Shown here: in pieces, positions 57,901-59,706 of the stretch
Layout of the letters: each line of letters starts with the position of its first letter
Numbering within the stretch: the stretch's first letter is position 1
Source of the DNA: Micromonospora sp. C95
GTDB taxonomy: Bacteria > Actinomycetota > Actinomycetes > Mycobacteriales > Micromonosporaceae
Assembly: GCF_018070465.1 (NCBI RefSeq)
Contig: NZ_JAGPXT010000032.1
Location: 1-62,056, forward strand
DNA: 62,056 nt
Reading direction: 5' to 3'
Made by a program: the position numbers and the translations under genes
Notes under the pieces: generated by a model
What the model saw: only the letters and a program-made list of their open reading frames with translations
Databases searched by the model: none
What the model was told of the DNA's origin: nothing

Positions 57901-58783
57901 GCAGTGGCAGCGCGAGTGGCGCGGGTGGGAGAGCAAGGACGACCCGCACCGTGCCGCCCCCATGGGCTATGCGCGGCTCAACGTCGGCAGCACCACCCTG
58001 ATGCAGGCCGAGTTGCTCACCCAGCTCACCGGCCTACCGGCCCGGCAGACGCTTCTCGATGCCACGCCGGGTCGAGAGAAGGCGGTCGAGCGTCAACTGA
58101 CTGCCCTGCTCGCGGCCGGCAGTCCGATCACCATCGCGACGTGGTCGATGGATATGTATCCCGGGCTTACCACCTTGCCCCACGGGCTTGAAGAAAAGCA
58201 TGTGTACGAGATCGTTGCTGTGCGGGACGGCCAGATAAGGCTACGCAATCCCTGGAACACGGAGCATCCGTCATTGATGCCGGTGCGGGCGATGCTGGAC
58301 TTGATGCAGCCTTGGTGCGCACACCTGGACCAGACATCGATCGCCGTTCCGCCATCTGGATCGACGAGTGGCGGCCCCGCAGCGAACATCCAGCCACTCG
58401 TGCCGTCGCCCCGATCGTCCGCCGAGACGGTCGTCAACCGCCCGCTGGCCGTTCCAAGCCCGGGCGCTCCGCTTGTCGATCAGCCCGGCCCGCCGGCCAA
58501 GCCCGCGTCGCCGCCGCGCACCCTTGGTCGCACCCACCTCGATGACGAGCACTACGCGATCAACTACTTCGCGATGCTTGCCGGGGACGGTAGCGTTGCT
58601 GGCCTGATGGTGTCCGAGATCGGCGGCCCGGGACGCTCGCTGCACTGGACGGCCGGTGGCGTGGCGGCGGGGCAGGCGACGCCGGCACCGGTGGGGCGCG
58701 CGGAGGCCGAACGGATCGCCCGCGACGTGCTCGGTTTCGTGCTTCCCGCCGAGCCGGACTTGTACGACATGCTGGACGCCTGA
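38873..58783 (+). CDS. Giant modular type VII effector / polymorphic toxin (6,636 residues)
   Basis: A single uninterrupted 19,911-bp frame starting at GTG 38873 with AGAGGGG eight bases upstream. Order of modules by residue: WXG/membrane N-terminus (1-360), low-complexity linker (360-895), YwqJ deaminase (906-1081), papain-fold domains (about 1145-1300, 1420-1640, 2170-2390, 3610-3830), RelA/SpoT-like domain (1762-2023), two FAD/NAD(P) domains (2510-3343, 3963-4783) and two calpain-like units (5048-5775, 5775-6490). Six other genes are nested in it on either strand; in those stretches the giant frame reads as Gly/Pro/Arg/Asp-rich sequence with no domain character. A ribosome starting at 38873 meets no stop before 58783, so either a 6.6-kDa-residue-scale polyprotein is made or only its first part is used and the rest is a cassette store. 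The N-terminus resembles CpnT-type substrates of ESX systems. Confidence 0.85.
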   Translation: MAIPNPRNTLGEYAWVWDAIAWVSAGEAWPSGDEDRMRELADAWQALADTVSETLGQADPAVMKILQSWGGGAGEAFGGLWNQIGVDPNTGLPLIQEISAAYAAGCDQAALEIEYAKLTVLIAVIITVIAVFVALLMAWLGGVSAGAIPGILAGGRQAVTIAFRRLIAQMGRQLLTRAGMRAALRLAGTRIGQAVTSQGFRQGLNRLGRELLEEIGEELIIDVGAQAYQMHTGTRRQWDGNRTLTAGVGGAYGAVLGTGMSWAGRRAAPRMPFSFSPSQLSFRGSGLVRWGSTSLGSGVQNAIISPAASVLANGTVNGQWAMPGAEAFLGGFTSGAGRTGATLAGGATGNLMARGTNAILGRPGIDVTPNVGPAGGTDPGLGVGGANGLGDLGGGANGAGAGSTGGGATSGAGATGGGTSSASNGGSAASGGDAAAGVGGSGSDGAGSSSGAGGTSDAGTTDTGSGAVQSGAGTVPESGAGSISLVPPSTDGSVAPTTDGSAAPAVDGGATTGDMATAVNPSHVDGSTGIPVAVPADVAATAPDGTPAVSDGGTTANDQSGAPDGRSAPVTESPGTDRTSTGTNTDTEASGRTTSEATVQTDGGLVTAPPSEVTAAPAGDGSTGSGRTTTGSPVSEGPSSTGDMPPTVLPGTATAGPVTAPSAPAVGAPPATVTPTGPTAATNPASPTGAPAAAGPQVANTPNSATPATSGTQTTGTQQPSGNTATQPTPGRGTPVGPTVNPTAANSAGSISLAPATGPTTANPAQPTAPTQQVGPTQQPGTPAQQATPAQPTQARPDTPTPVPADRLTPTVPAQTAGIEPATPSLDTAPTPETDPNSERTDPARQSTDGPVVIPVPTSSGTVQSGPTNPGPETATGPVDPQTLRRSEGPTGRGTHSWQLDPTSVDGDPNGPEAEQALIEASRTLAETVRREVKAGTISKAKQPGMAGALLMPDGTITTHTSMTADKSTNPATQPTVHPLVQAALDRAAAKLGTRKGGGHGKCAEVALVSDQLYLLEQQWRSAGEPGTFEQYALDALRGAKIVTHQIATARSGGITYELGRYRPPCGSCAHVLPELNVDPITDPDRDVAVYQPSVPGVVGNGRPLSDSRPYGQPEGLLPPDQADQDALDAAMPRDPATGRPAVHPDPRVGSWAGLLNDGGPTVPGRSTNCADVGLSVLSAWYGRPDVAAPTVPSAEVERGSTARQEQALGSSFGHQGSGAQALEAVAEALRAAGPGAAAIIIGRSMDASGQAHTWNAVNHDGTVIWVDGQRRNISDTAPLYAGEVDGVWSIVLDAEGDPVSQTRPEASRPAPVPPDSTADLPAGGRDQNGSPTGRPGAAADPTSPDVTPSDPSTPDATPVDPKTSDPTPGSLDAGADPDPIREGDPDPDADPDADPDAAPAAWPDMQGWPMSDTRQFGPEQLAPLEDAQYQDDVADSLRTPEGYEVFADPATHPYGQLINDGGPDQPGRANNCVDNVLAALASFYGDPQVSYPRWPDRLDNGTVDTTLGELDGFGRIESWIGGEWTGDNDALPGAPAERSAALADQYEQLYQRVLDAGPGAAAVVAVDWIQLDENTGDPLLDAEGNTQPAGEHVFLLVYPEGADGPVWWDPQFGSTTTDPLPGDYVGLTHNLWSMEVQPTHADEQGGSPATDDQAAGDGQPGGGVPVRVRLGGPGDTLPTAADAGPATGPGGLHHRPDGGGDRASQPAAPADHETVRGGPPEGPDHRPAGLAGPESDGLSDPGTAPDADPAASPYLDGLPDTDQAALLDALSEARTEADQILADLHSVNAEVNAQLGLTGADALSTLGEQHRVKGAESLARKYRTELEPLGYDIGTALDSVNDVVRFSVRGPESEAYGPAVDALLTSLEAQGYQITDLKNFWHPGNRFFGLNCTLTAPSGRTFELQFPTDTSYHVGKQTHDQYEVMRDSAQSPAARVHAFLDILAVNKANGIAASMPGGMDSARFDTPKDTSFAKWMASPRQASIRQSYLDWLGQQGLAFADVLAARGLALSDLPGLDPDLMGGAHGTADVRLLPPAETGGSGRPAGEPDRGGGQRRADPGGDLGPTEASVDVPPGRGGGDPVGESGTPRDPAGRPGDGRAPGGALRDGAVADGGRADGDLPLGGLTADPTGAPARQGEPSQASPGSPDAAGTSSAVPLDTDHGLAQTRRLGPGELAPLEDPGYQWDVEQSLRTPDGYLLFADPSTHPYGQLVNDGGPGQPGRANNCMDSALSALSSFFGDPRVSFPRWLDVRPDGSIETVTGEASGLDRAEEWLGVEWSGGSEGLPTTPAEHAAAVAEQYAQLHQRVAAAGPGSAALVVAEWVRTDPGSGEVVLDRGHVQVQDSHAFVLVYPEGAEGPVWWDPQRGTTWPQPPAAYLAQTYALWSMETMAERVTDDGGRGADADQAPAGHGERDRAAPVRVRLAGEGTAVTTGTGGGQATGPRELHHRPDGSDHSPDESAGTAADHGIHAGPPGGPDDGSTGLAGGGTDGLTPPVETAGVAGPSGIDPPPPVDSGPAADPDGPDLRQAAAGTTFGGALLDADLGRTTIAVETALTAGPLPDGASADPTTATVTLTTLDGPYPVRVELIPAAADAAVAPVAAIGYTTDGAVVQVSTSAHPDHVRRAVAAALAEVDAIAQQRAEGLRFDATTALAEGARPEGDGTRVLTARDIGHLAELRVVLADSATIADPATAGQLRAEALSLLVASGLLEQEPAHVVHGLGSNTPVVGPEAARARLDLIHHHLGPLATEVENLIGLARSDGQQLVADIRAAQSAIRAEARSWAQQATELRNQADLALTARVDATLGVAPDHVFDRLVIGGGWAATADFVTMGAAADPGHGLPPVLCISQGHDPWAERQALLMGQVPSELELPGLPFQPADLAEAGAQFTPSDVFADAVGAARALSGMPTYQGTATSITPRPADATGWPDGANFRLTVNGRDIYTSSVDIVSGPGPSRVPSVPTNATGTYVDPTTGYRVDRSGSTPLFQDPDGNPIAPESVPAPVRAVLGGPGTNRGDLPLLADLTGRPTDPLVVDPTSGYAVDVTTGQVVDPDGTPLDAGAVPAEVGARLGFAPDGSFSDPRPAAPPVDFGGQNLADAYRPGDRVLVFGAGASGAWDIEQAAASPAASVDWSARAMDPPPDQLTGDPDQDAEARLRYSFGGGYNRRNTLPDVGAYADTVQSQVDRSLREIVSLRHTVDGRFLVEFTDGSRQAYDRVVLSIGQAAEFPGGVANLVSGLGLAPLDGPVAVPDTETDLLGLQDASGRLRVLGAASVAPGVVAETSAPSEVRALLTAQANALPDDSRGIAPSIRFHAQRIAEANRPAPPTAPGDGQTVPGAPSGPDDLDVVVPRGPLPGPADVEPGQRSVPVDQTLPESGHVDADRSAVDVLADAVRQDLDPVAVELDVAQVGEVAAGGQRLGTGGADVAAGQTEPTQPAQKAGSSEVPHTGVADGVSAQVQSDQLSQQGRRGDVGDASGNVGKHQVPDGNVPPDLDSVVEEGVGTHGHRLDESAPQPPVVDQPLDGTGEPWSDPPPEQQTSGGTPAVEVEADQLGVLGVGGLDGVGVASPQVEVVGVGEDGGVEVGGHGHDGSVSTDGANTAPRGPSLPESRRFGPGELAPLEDPRFQDDLAASLATGQGYAVFADPSTHPYGLLVNDGGPEQPGRGNNCLDSSLAALASFHGEPQVSVPRWADRFADGSIDRVTGERGGLERAEAWIGGEWIGGSGSLPTDLSARTDAVTAQYADLYRQVADAGPGASALVVADWLLLDAAGNVVLDEAGRPEVDSSHAFVIVFPADADAPVWWDPQTGTTSVEMPAADVRETHALWAMMVPDGEGRVDRGRGADADQPTAANRESDRVTGVRVRLAGPGETVGAGAGLGDARGPGQLHHRPLGSGHRAHQPAATSGDGGVRAGAPRGQDQGSPGVARGGPDSLTRTDGSIPSDDPTGDTGPTGPGGPPGPGTDPATATDGPDLRRAAAGTTFGGALLDADPARTGEAIQAAVDGGALPDRARVDPATGTVTLDTLDGPYRVRIELTDPAANVPLVPVATVQYHPDGAVVRVSTGAHPDHVRRAVAAALTEVDTVAQERAAGLRVDATAALAEGARPEGNGSRTLTARDMGRLAELRVVLTDSAATSEPARAGQLRAEALSLLVASGLLEQEPAAPVHGHGANVPVVGPKAAQARLDLIRNHLGTLAPEVENLLGLAQSDGQQLVGQLRVAQSAVRAEARAWAQQATALRNEADVALTARVDSALDAAPDHVFGRLVIGGGWAATADFVTLGAPADPGNGLPPVLCVSQGHDPWAERQTLLMGQVPAELELPGLPFQPSDLGEEGTGFTPSDVFADAVGAARALNGMPTYQGLATSVTPRPADATGWPDGANFRVTIGGREFFTAALDIATGPGPSRVPTAPTGTAGEYVDPTTGYRVNRSGTAPVFRDPAGAVVGLESLPPHVRAVLGGTDASDLPLLTDLSGRLTDPLVVDPSSGHAVNILTGQVHDPAGDPVDPRALPEEVAARLGHARDGSFTDPRPAASPVDFGGQNLADTYQPGDRVLVYGAGPSGAWDIEQAAASAAGRIDWSAQARPLPADRVTGDPIVDARAQLEFSFSGGDNRRNNLPGLGAYSDAAQARVSDMALRSVVGIRHTVDGAFVVGFSDGTEQVYDRVVLSIGQEPRLPGGVHTLLSEIELATLEGPSIRTKDPVPDLLGLRDRSGQLRVLGGASVAGALLARVDEGLTEVVLRQAAALPDDSQGIPPSIRFHAQRIAEANRGVPPVPPSIDGGAPPDSPSDLIPEGDAVQLPAPLDVEPGQRAVPGDQFLPERRHLDPDGRSVDVLPVALGGDLDGVAPQVDVAQGGQVAGGGEGLGSGRADAAARQAQPADPAQVRGVDEGGESVVADRVSAQVEGDQAVEAGDLGDVRHEAGGFGQDQVADGVVGPDLVAVVDEGTRGHGDRLDEAVADSPVDEQVSHGIGEARVDPPVQEQHLPGAVGPFQVEADQIGPLGIGGLDGVGVASPQVEVVGVGEDGGVQVGGRGHDARVSTGDAITAGAVPGSTFHGLGRPVADPAAVLDLARSALPQIAQYARVDAVTPIGPDLFEIRTAGQHPLTVRLASAPLPDGLVARSTRDPDGVLTVTVSDRAADPVVARALAHEVAELAALHEAGRALVGPLDPGNVQGPIDPTGLTAHDRGRMAEIRLLAATYDAADPGTRPAVRAEIDALAGHLGLRVGDPDVRSRWAVLPRDVLAHLMRLSVPSITPEAVATVLAGGATLTEVERIRLFDYRARLAPDFQVPQQADLDARLRELATEAEHAQAGLPRMPAFAGQIVGLPQARLDRIRAVDSQLADRIATEGIYVDLTGRYDLRPYMVPSVPAVDLGAARPAFDLTTEVGRRAQLHEDRQRARAALRGLHGDQAAALLTGHDFHYQGTARWMGLVPDVLTDALRSITPVPTTTAAHVDNSATPETAGEIRVAADRVTLPPESAHQPGPVYGAALDARTGQPPPLFDGPPKREDVQQGALGDCGMIAVIGSVAGQLPDTVAQMFHPNPDGSVDVVLHETSGPDRAITPTGRQLRVTVFPDVPLHPNSNGHSAYADQSVVGSAWASLLEKAIAAIDRTWTQQRHDQWQQQWTARPGVDAAQAAPLGYARLDNGSSRLVQAELLGQLTGLPTGVSELNPTPGREADAEARLAALLSAGSPLITGSRPADAYATQPGGKPPYGLVAGHAYEIVSVRDGEVQLRNPWNSQHPAPMPLRAFLDLMSPWYAHVELARSSVTALPGSAFHGHGRPAADAPAVLDRARLVLPSLAEQVGADQIVAVGPDAFEVRAPGLAPLHVRVTAAPLADGVVAQTIRNLDGTFTLTVSDRAGDMAVDRAVAHEAAELLARHETGTAQVGLFDQGAAEVPIDPGGLSVRDRGRVAELRLMAAWYAQADPATRLALRAEIDILVDRLGLRWGTPDAAARLAVLPADVWTHVMQLSLPVITPEAVSGALAVNPNQTMVERFRALDYRTRLAPDLQPPPAADVAAKLRELAVHGEQSQSSLPRMPALAGQLIGLPPNLLDQVRQVDPPLADRLATEGIYVDLTGRVDLRPYTLEGAPEFNLERSVPAYDLNTPAGRNALLDEDRTRTYAAFNVEYGSNPAAMAVLATHSFHYQSDARRMGLVPTALTEALQAMMPSDPDVEVEVTPTVTADEVTVVADRVTLPDPKRKHPIEYGRSLLPATGQPAPLFDGQPGRTQVQQGILGDCGMLATMAALAGHRPENIPQLFEPQPDGTVDVLLHETVLRGDRSVATGRRIRINVRPDVPVHAGSSWAAYADQSEVGVGWAAVLEKALAAVDRTWTKERHEQWQREWRGWESKDDPHRAAPMGYARLNVGSTTLMQAELLTQLTGLPARQTLLDATPGREKAVERQLTALLAAGSPITIATWSMDMYPGLTTLPHGLEEKHVYEIVAVRDGQIRLRNPWNTEHPSLMPVRAMLDLMQPWCAHLDQTSIAVPPSGSTSGGPAANIQPLVPSPRSSAETVVNRPLAVPSPGAPLVDQPGPPAKPASPPRTLGRTHLDDEHYAINYFAMLAGDGSVAGLMVSEIGGPGRSLHWTAGGVAAGQATPAPVGRAEAERIARDVLGFVLPAEPDLYDMLDA
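39950..41555 (+). other. Effector module: low-complexity linker
   Basis: About 535 residues (360-895) made of Gly, Ser, Thr, Ala, Pro, Val and Asp in short degenerate repeats such as GSGGATSGAGATGG and TAPTQQVGPTQQPG. No domain is visible. It could act as a flexible stalk between the N-terminal domain and the toxin modules. The base composition is extreme, but codon periodicity of the frame is kept. Confidence 0.85.
41590..42120 (+). other. Effector module: YwqJ-type deaminase
   Basis: Residues 906-1081. Zinc/deaminase motif GKCAEVALVSDQLYLLE with C1003 and E1005, and PPCGSCAHVL with C1066 and C1069; an upstream TTHTSM block matches the stand-alone YwqJ protein at 20604. It would deaminate a base in nucleic acid or nucleotides. 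Codons here use A/T at wobble sites more often than flanking modules, a hint of separate origin. Confidence 0.85.
42300..42780 (+). other. Effector module: papain-fold toxin domain 1 (Tox-PL)
   Basis: Residues about 1145-1300. The catalytic triad pattern is visible: C1170 (RSTNCADVGLSVLSAWYG), H1253 (GQAHTWNAVN) and D1268 (IWVDGQRRNI). This matches the toxin glutamine deamidase/papain-like group. It is shorter than copies 2-4 and lacks the GPGELAPLEDP lead motif and a nested immunity gene directly behind it. Confidence 0.78.
43120..43793 (+). other. Effector module: papain-fold toxin domain 2 (Tox-PL)
   Basis: Residues about 1420-1640, beginning with RQFGPEQLAPLEDAQY. Triad candidates are C1473 (GRANNCVDNVLAAL), H1593 (EHVFLLVYPEG) and D1610 (VWWDPQFG). 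It is preceded by an acidic DADPDADPDADP linker (43030-43075) and followed immediately by the nested immunity gene at 43794. Confidence 0.83.
43794..44090 (+). CDS. Nested YrhB-like immunity gene 1 (inside giant frame, other phase)
   Basis: A 98-residue protein encoded in a different phase within the giant effector frame. It has G/C at almost every third position in its own phase and a GGAGGTG ribosome site ten bases before the ATG. Sequence landmarks are FPFEFGWAAQETLSPQQR, IIDQTGVVTVHPSLP and GRITGRQVWP. Those features recur in the genes at 46059 and 50385 and, more distantly, in the YrhB halves of the proteins at 32639-34186. It lies directly after papain domain 2, so it is the likely immunity protein for that toxin. 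In the giant frame the same bases read as GPGGLHHRPDGGGD-type low-information sequence. Confidence 0.85.
   Translation: MPMSREEARQLMTRLLGTDNPVAVFPFEFGWAAQETLSPQQRTQGRQLGQGVFIIDQTGVVTVHPSLPPPLIMKRYAAARRKGRITGRQVWPAPSPTD
44155..44945 (+). other. Effector module: RelA/SpoT-like nucleotidyltransferase domain
   Basis: Residues about 1762-2023. SLARKYRTELEPLGYD, DVVRFSVRGP, FWHPGNRFFGLNCTL and FELQFPTDTSYHVGKQTHDQ resemble the substrate and E-x-Q-x-x-T/H motifs of RelA/SpoT synthetase domains used by nucleotide-modifying toxins. It would alter nucleotide pools or pyrophosphorylate RNA. It is followed by a small nested gene at 44949. Confidence 0.72.
44949..45251 (+). CDS. Nested immunity-type gene 2, partner of the RelA/SpoT-like module
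   Basis: A 100-residue protein in a different phase of the giant frame, with GGGGGG just before the ATG and consistent G/C wobble use in its own phase. It contains LTFGYFLLRRPEDPDG, FRPDVAAAILWANP and PTEDELTEICRSAV. I do not recognise the family. Its start overlaps the very end of the RelA/SpoT-like module, a usual arrangement of toxin and immunity gene. Confidence 0.78.
   Translation: MAPLTFGYFLLRRPEDPDGPPVNLIAEADSAGPTQAVIWDRPKRAWTFRPDVAAAILWANPERHEIQQVDRATAERQVAHFATVPLPTEDELTEICRSAV
45377..46045 (+). other. Effector module: papain-fold toxin domain 3 (Tox-PL)
   Basis: Residues about 2170-2390, starting RRLGPGELAPLEDPGY. Triad candidates are C2227 (GRANNCMDSALSAL), H2346 (DSHAFVLVYPEG) and D2363 (VWWDPQRG). 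It opens unit 1 of the tandem block and is followed by nested gene 46059. Confidence 0.83.
46059..46349 (+). CDS. Nested YrhB-like immunity gene 3 (unit 1)
   Basis: A 96-residue protein (MTEDEALTLIRRLL; FEFGWLAKEQLSPQER; IIDRTGVITVQMSLP; GRMTGRQVWP) in another phase of the giant frame. GGAAAGGG sits five bases before the ATG. It is a close relative of the nested genes at 43794 and 50385 and lies directly behind papain domain 3. The start was fixed by the ribosome site and by alignment to the paralogues; the phase is open further upstream but that part is the shadow of the toxin. Confidence 0.86.
   Translation: MTEDEALTLIRRLLGTANEIELHPFEFGWLAKEQLSPQERAEGRQLGHGSYIIDRTGVITVQMSLPVPLLITEYTQARREGRMTGRQVWPAEEQTA
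46400..48905 (+). other. Effector module: FAD/NAD(P)-Rossmann domain, copy 1
   Basis: Residues about 2510-3343. An N-terminal sub-module (TTFGGALLDADLGRTT; HPDHVRRAVAAALAEVD; LTARDIGHLAELRVVLADS) resembles that in front of the calpains. The enzymatic part has a first nucleotide loop GGGWAATADFVT at 2821, a second loop FGAGASGAWDIEQAAA at 3111 and a DRVVLSIGQ strand near 3218, the arrangement of two-domain flavoprotein monooxygenases/reductases. A flavoprotein in this position is not a toxin class I can name. Confidence 0.75.
48908..49639 (-). CDS. Antisense TIGR02996/leucine-rich-repeat protein (unit 1)
   Basis: A 243-residue protein on the opposite strand, entirely inside the giant effector frame. 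It starts with the TIGR02996 signature (LYAAILADPDDLDLRRRYAD; HAELIRLDL) and continues with leucine-rich repeats (HLVLTDVSGRVADIA; LVGLDLGGNPIGDAGV; LRWLGLSRCDIGAAG). G/C wobble use fits this strand and phase. Its stop is next to the end of flavoprotein copy 1, i.e. the two are convergent. A leaderless-type -10 box precedes it. A role as immunity protein for the flavoprotein toxin is inferred from the repeat of this pairing in unit 2. Confidence 0.82.
   Translation of the reverse strand: MAMTADLYAAILADPDDLDLRRRYADAIETTDPEHAELIRLDLDGGSTPRRLLLRRRIGPRLARPVERLVDDWRLRRGFVESVTMRADAFLDHGIEVWRDVPVRHLVLTDVSGRVADIAASPLLGQLVGLDLGGNPIGDAGVRHLAGSGFLGRLRWLGLSRCDIGAAGAEALAASRNLPHLRYVQFDRNRVEILPYGVGQDIDGRPVGVDVPALGQRLIDRYGPLPWLDVRWAWEGPPRYHDV
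49640..49651 (-). promoter_or_regulatory. Leaderless-type promoter of antisense LRR gene 1
   Basis: TACGCT (minus strand, 49646-49651) is a TAnnnT -10 box six bases before the ATG at 49639. The same arrangement and nearly the same bases (GTCGATAC..CTG.CGTC) occur before the second antisense LRR gene. Confidence 0.6.
49700..50365 (+). other. Effector module: papain-fold toxin domain 4 (Tox-PL)
   Basis: Residues about 3610-3830, starting RRFGPGELAPLEDPRF. Triad candidates are C3669 (GRGNNCLDSSLAAL), H3788 (SSHAFVIVFPAD) and D3805 (VWWDPQTG). It opens unit 2 and is followed by nested gene 50385. Confidence 0.83.
50385..50675 (+). CDS. Nested YrhB-like immunity gene 4 (unit 2, TTG start)
   Basis: A 96-residue protein that aligns without gaps to nested gene 46059 (TEDEALTLISRLLRTGNP; FEFGWLARERLSEQER; IIDRSGVVTAHTSLP; GRIKGRQVWP). 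The start codon is TTG at 50385, exactly 4,326 bp from the ATG of its paralogue, with GGAGAGGGG four bases upstream. The rare start suggests reduced expression. It lies directly behind papain domain 4, in another phase of the giant frame. Confidence 0.85.
   Translation: MTEDEALTLISRLLRTGNPIVLREFEFGWLARERLSEQERASGMHVGQGSYIIDRSGVVTAHTSLPPRRVMEEYAQARREGRIKGRQVWPEADPTA
50760..53225 (+). other. Effector module: FAD/NAD(P)-Rossmann domain, copy 2
   Basis: Residues about 3963-4783, colinear with copy 1: sub-module TTFGGALLDADPARTG, first loop GGGWAATADFVT at 4269, second loop YGAGPSGAWDIEQAAA at 4557, DRVVLSIGQEPRLPGG further on, and the shared ending PPSIRFHAQRIAEANR. Both nucleotide loops are intact, so both copies could be active. 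Confidence 0.75.
53234..53974 (-). CDS. Antisense TIGR02996/leucine-rich-repeat protein (unit 2)
   Basis: A 246-residue paralogue of the gene at 48908-49639 with the same TIGR02996 start (LYAAILADPDDLDLRRRYAD; RADLIRLDL) and repeats (LVALDLRGNPIGDDGL; IRWLGLARCGIGPAG). It is convergent with flavoprotein copy 2. The start at 53974 is fixed by the paralogue and the -10 box; the open frame further up (to 54535) is a shadow of the first calpain unit. Confidence 0.82.
   Translation of the reverse strand: MATPADLYAAILADPDDLDLRRRYADAIETTDPERADLIRLDLEGADGTREMLFLHRRIHPRLADPVAHLLVDWRIRNGLIESVTMTARTLIDHGDEVWAHHPVRHLVLTEAAGLMTDVAQVACLDRLVALDLRGNPIGDDGLATLVDSPHLRRIRWLGLARCGIGPAGAETLAATRNLPALRYVDLRRNPVEVTAQGHGQHIDGSPVWVEMPPLGQELIARYGPLPWLDIQWGWKLYSIALWDEV
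53975..53986 (-). promoter_or_regulatory. Leaderless-type promoter of antisense LRR gene 2
   Basis: TACCCT (minus strand, 53981-53986) lies six bases before the ATG at 53974, in the same context as the promoter of LRR gene 1 (GTCGATACCCTGGCGTC). Conservation of the box and spacing between diverged copies supports function. Confidence 0.6.
54010..56195 (+). other. Effector module: calpain-like cysteine peptidase unit 1
   Basis: Residues about 5048-5775. An N-terminal sub-module (GSTFHGLGRPVADPAAV; ALAHEVAELAALHEAG; DRGRMAEIRLLAA) is followed by a C2-family (calpain) core: C5520 in QQGALGDCGMIAVIGS, H5722 in AGHAYEIVSVRDG and N5738 in LRNPWNSQHP. All three catalytic residues are present. It would cleave proteins in target cells or process the polyprotein. 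Confidence 0.83.
56196..58340 (+). other. Effector module: calpain-like cysteine peptidase unit 2
   Basis: Residues about 5775-6490, a tandem copy of unit 1 (spacing about 721-723 residues). It contains GSAFHGHGRPAADAPAV, then C6243 in QQGILGDCGMLATMAA, H6443 in KHVYEIVAVRDG and N6459 in LRNPWNTEHP. The last 200 bases use more A/T-ending codons than unit 1. Confidence 0.83.
58380..58783 (+). other. Effector C-terminal tail domain
   Basis: The last 135 residues: a Pro/Ser-rich spacer followed by about 85 residues (RTHLDDEHYAINYFAMLAGD; GGPGRSLHWTAGG; AERIARDVLGFVLP). I do not recognise this domain. As the extreme C-terminus of a polymorphic toxin it could be a small toxin or an immunity-like remnant. 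Confidence 0.5.
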
Positions 58784-58812
58784 TCGTGCCTGAGGGAACC
58801 GGGAGAGAGCTG

Positions 58813-59655
58813 GTGCGCTCGTTTACTCACGTGGCCGTCGTTCAGAACAACACGACGACGCCGGTCGGGCCGGCTCGGTTCGGGGTGCGCTGGGTCGATG
58901 TCGGGCCGCCGGTGCGTGTCGAGATCATTGTCATGCCATTCCAGCGCGACGAGAGCTTCGCCCACGAGGTGACGCTCGGTGAGACCTTCCCGGTGGGCGA
59001 GGAGACCTGGCGCTTCGCCGACCTTGACATGTCCAGCGCTCACGACTGGGAGGTGACCGTTCGCCGGGTCGATGAGGACGAGGTGATGGAGCCGCCGACC
59101 GGGCGGCTCTGGAAGCGAGCACGGCTGCGGCCGTACGGCCAGTTGGACGAGCCCCAACTCCAGTCGCTGGAGGCCGCGCTCGGGGCTCAGCTACCGCGGG
59201 GTTACCGGATCTGGCTGGGGCGGAACAACGGTGCACTACCCGAGGTGCCACACCACATCCCCGGGATGCCGATCAGTCTGCTTCCGCCGGGCCCGCTGTT
59301 CGGCGTTCACCCCGAGTACCCTCCGTTCGATTTGGTGCACGCCCAGCGTCGATACCGTGACCTCTGGTTTTCGCGAGCCTGGCTGGTCATCGCGAAGGCG
59401 GCAAGTGGGCTGCTGGTTGTCTCTGCAGAGTTGGGCAACGAGAGCGTTTATTTCGTACACGATTTCGACCTGGTCGGCTCGCGGGACCCAGCCGCTGTGG
59501 CCGCCCGGGAGCGGAAGCTGAGGGCGGTGGCCTGGTCCATGCCCGAGTTCATCGGCCGGTTGACGCCGATGGAACTGGACCATTTTCCTCCCGTGGAGAT
59601 CCACCCGCCCGGGACGTATACGGACCCCGCCAACTATGAGAACGGGCAGCTATGA
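58813..59655 (+). CDS. SUKH-1 (SMI1/KNR4)-type immunity protein, copy 1
   Basis: About 280 residues. The N-terminal 100 residues form a beta-rich domain (ARFGVRWVDVGPPVRVEIIV; LGETFPVGEETWRFADLDMS) that I assign to DUF6406 with moderate certainty. The C-terminal part has a SUKH-1 pattern (LQSLEAALGAQLPRGYRIWL; SGLLVVSAELG; VYFVHDFDLVG). GTG 58813 is chosen over 58786 because it aligns with the start of the tandem paralogue and both are preceded by the same GAGAGAGCTG. It follows the giant effector by 29 bp and is a likely immunity protein for a calpain module. Confidence 0.85.
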   Translation: MRSFTHVAVVQNNTTTPVGPARFGVRWVDVGPPVRVEIIVMPFQRDESFAHEVTLGETFPVGEETWRFADLDMSSAHDWEVTVRRVDEDEVMEPPTGRLWKRARLRPYGQLDEPQLQSLEAALGAQLPRGYRIWLGRNNGALPEVPHHIPGMPISLLPPGPLFGVHPEYPPFDLVHAQRRYRDLWFSRAWLVIAKAASGLLVVSAELGNESVYFVHDFDLVGSRDPAAVAARERKLRAVAWSMPEFIGRLTPMELDHFPPVEIHPPGTYTDPANYENGQL

Positions 59656-59706
59656 GCAAGGCGCGGCCAGCCGTGCGTTGCGCCATCTGATCTGAGGAGA
59701 GAGCTG

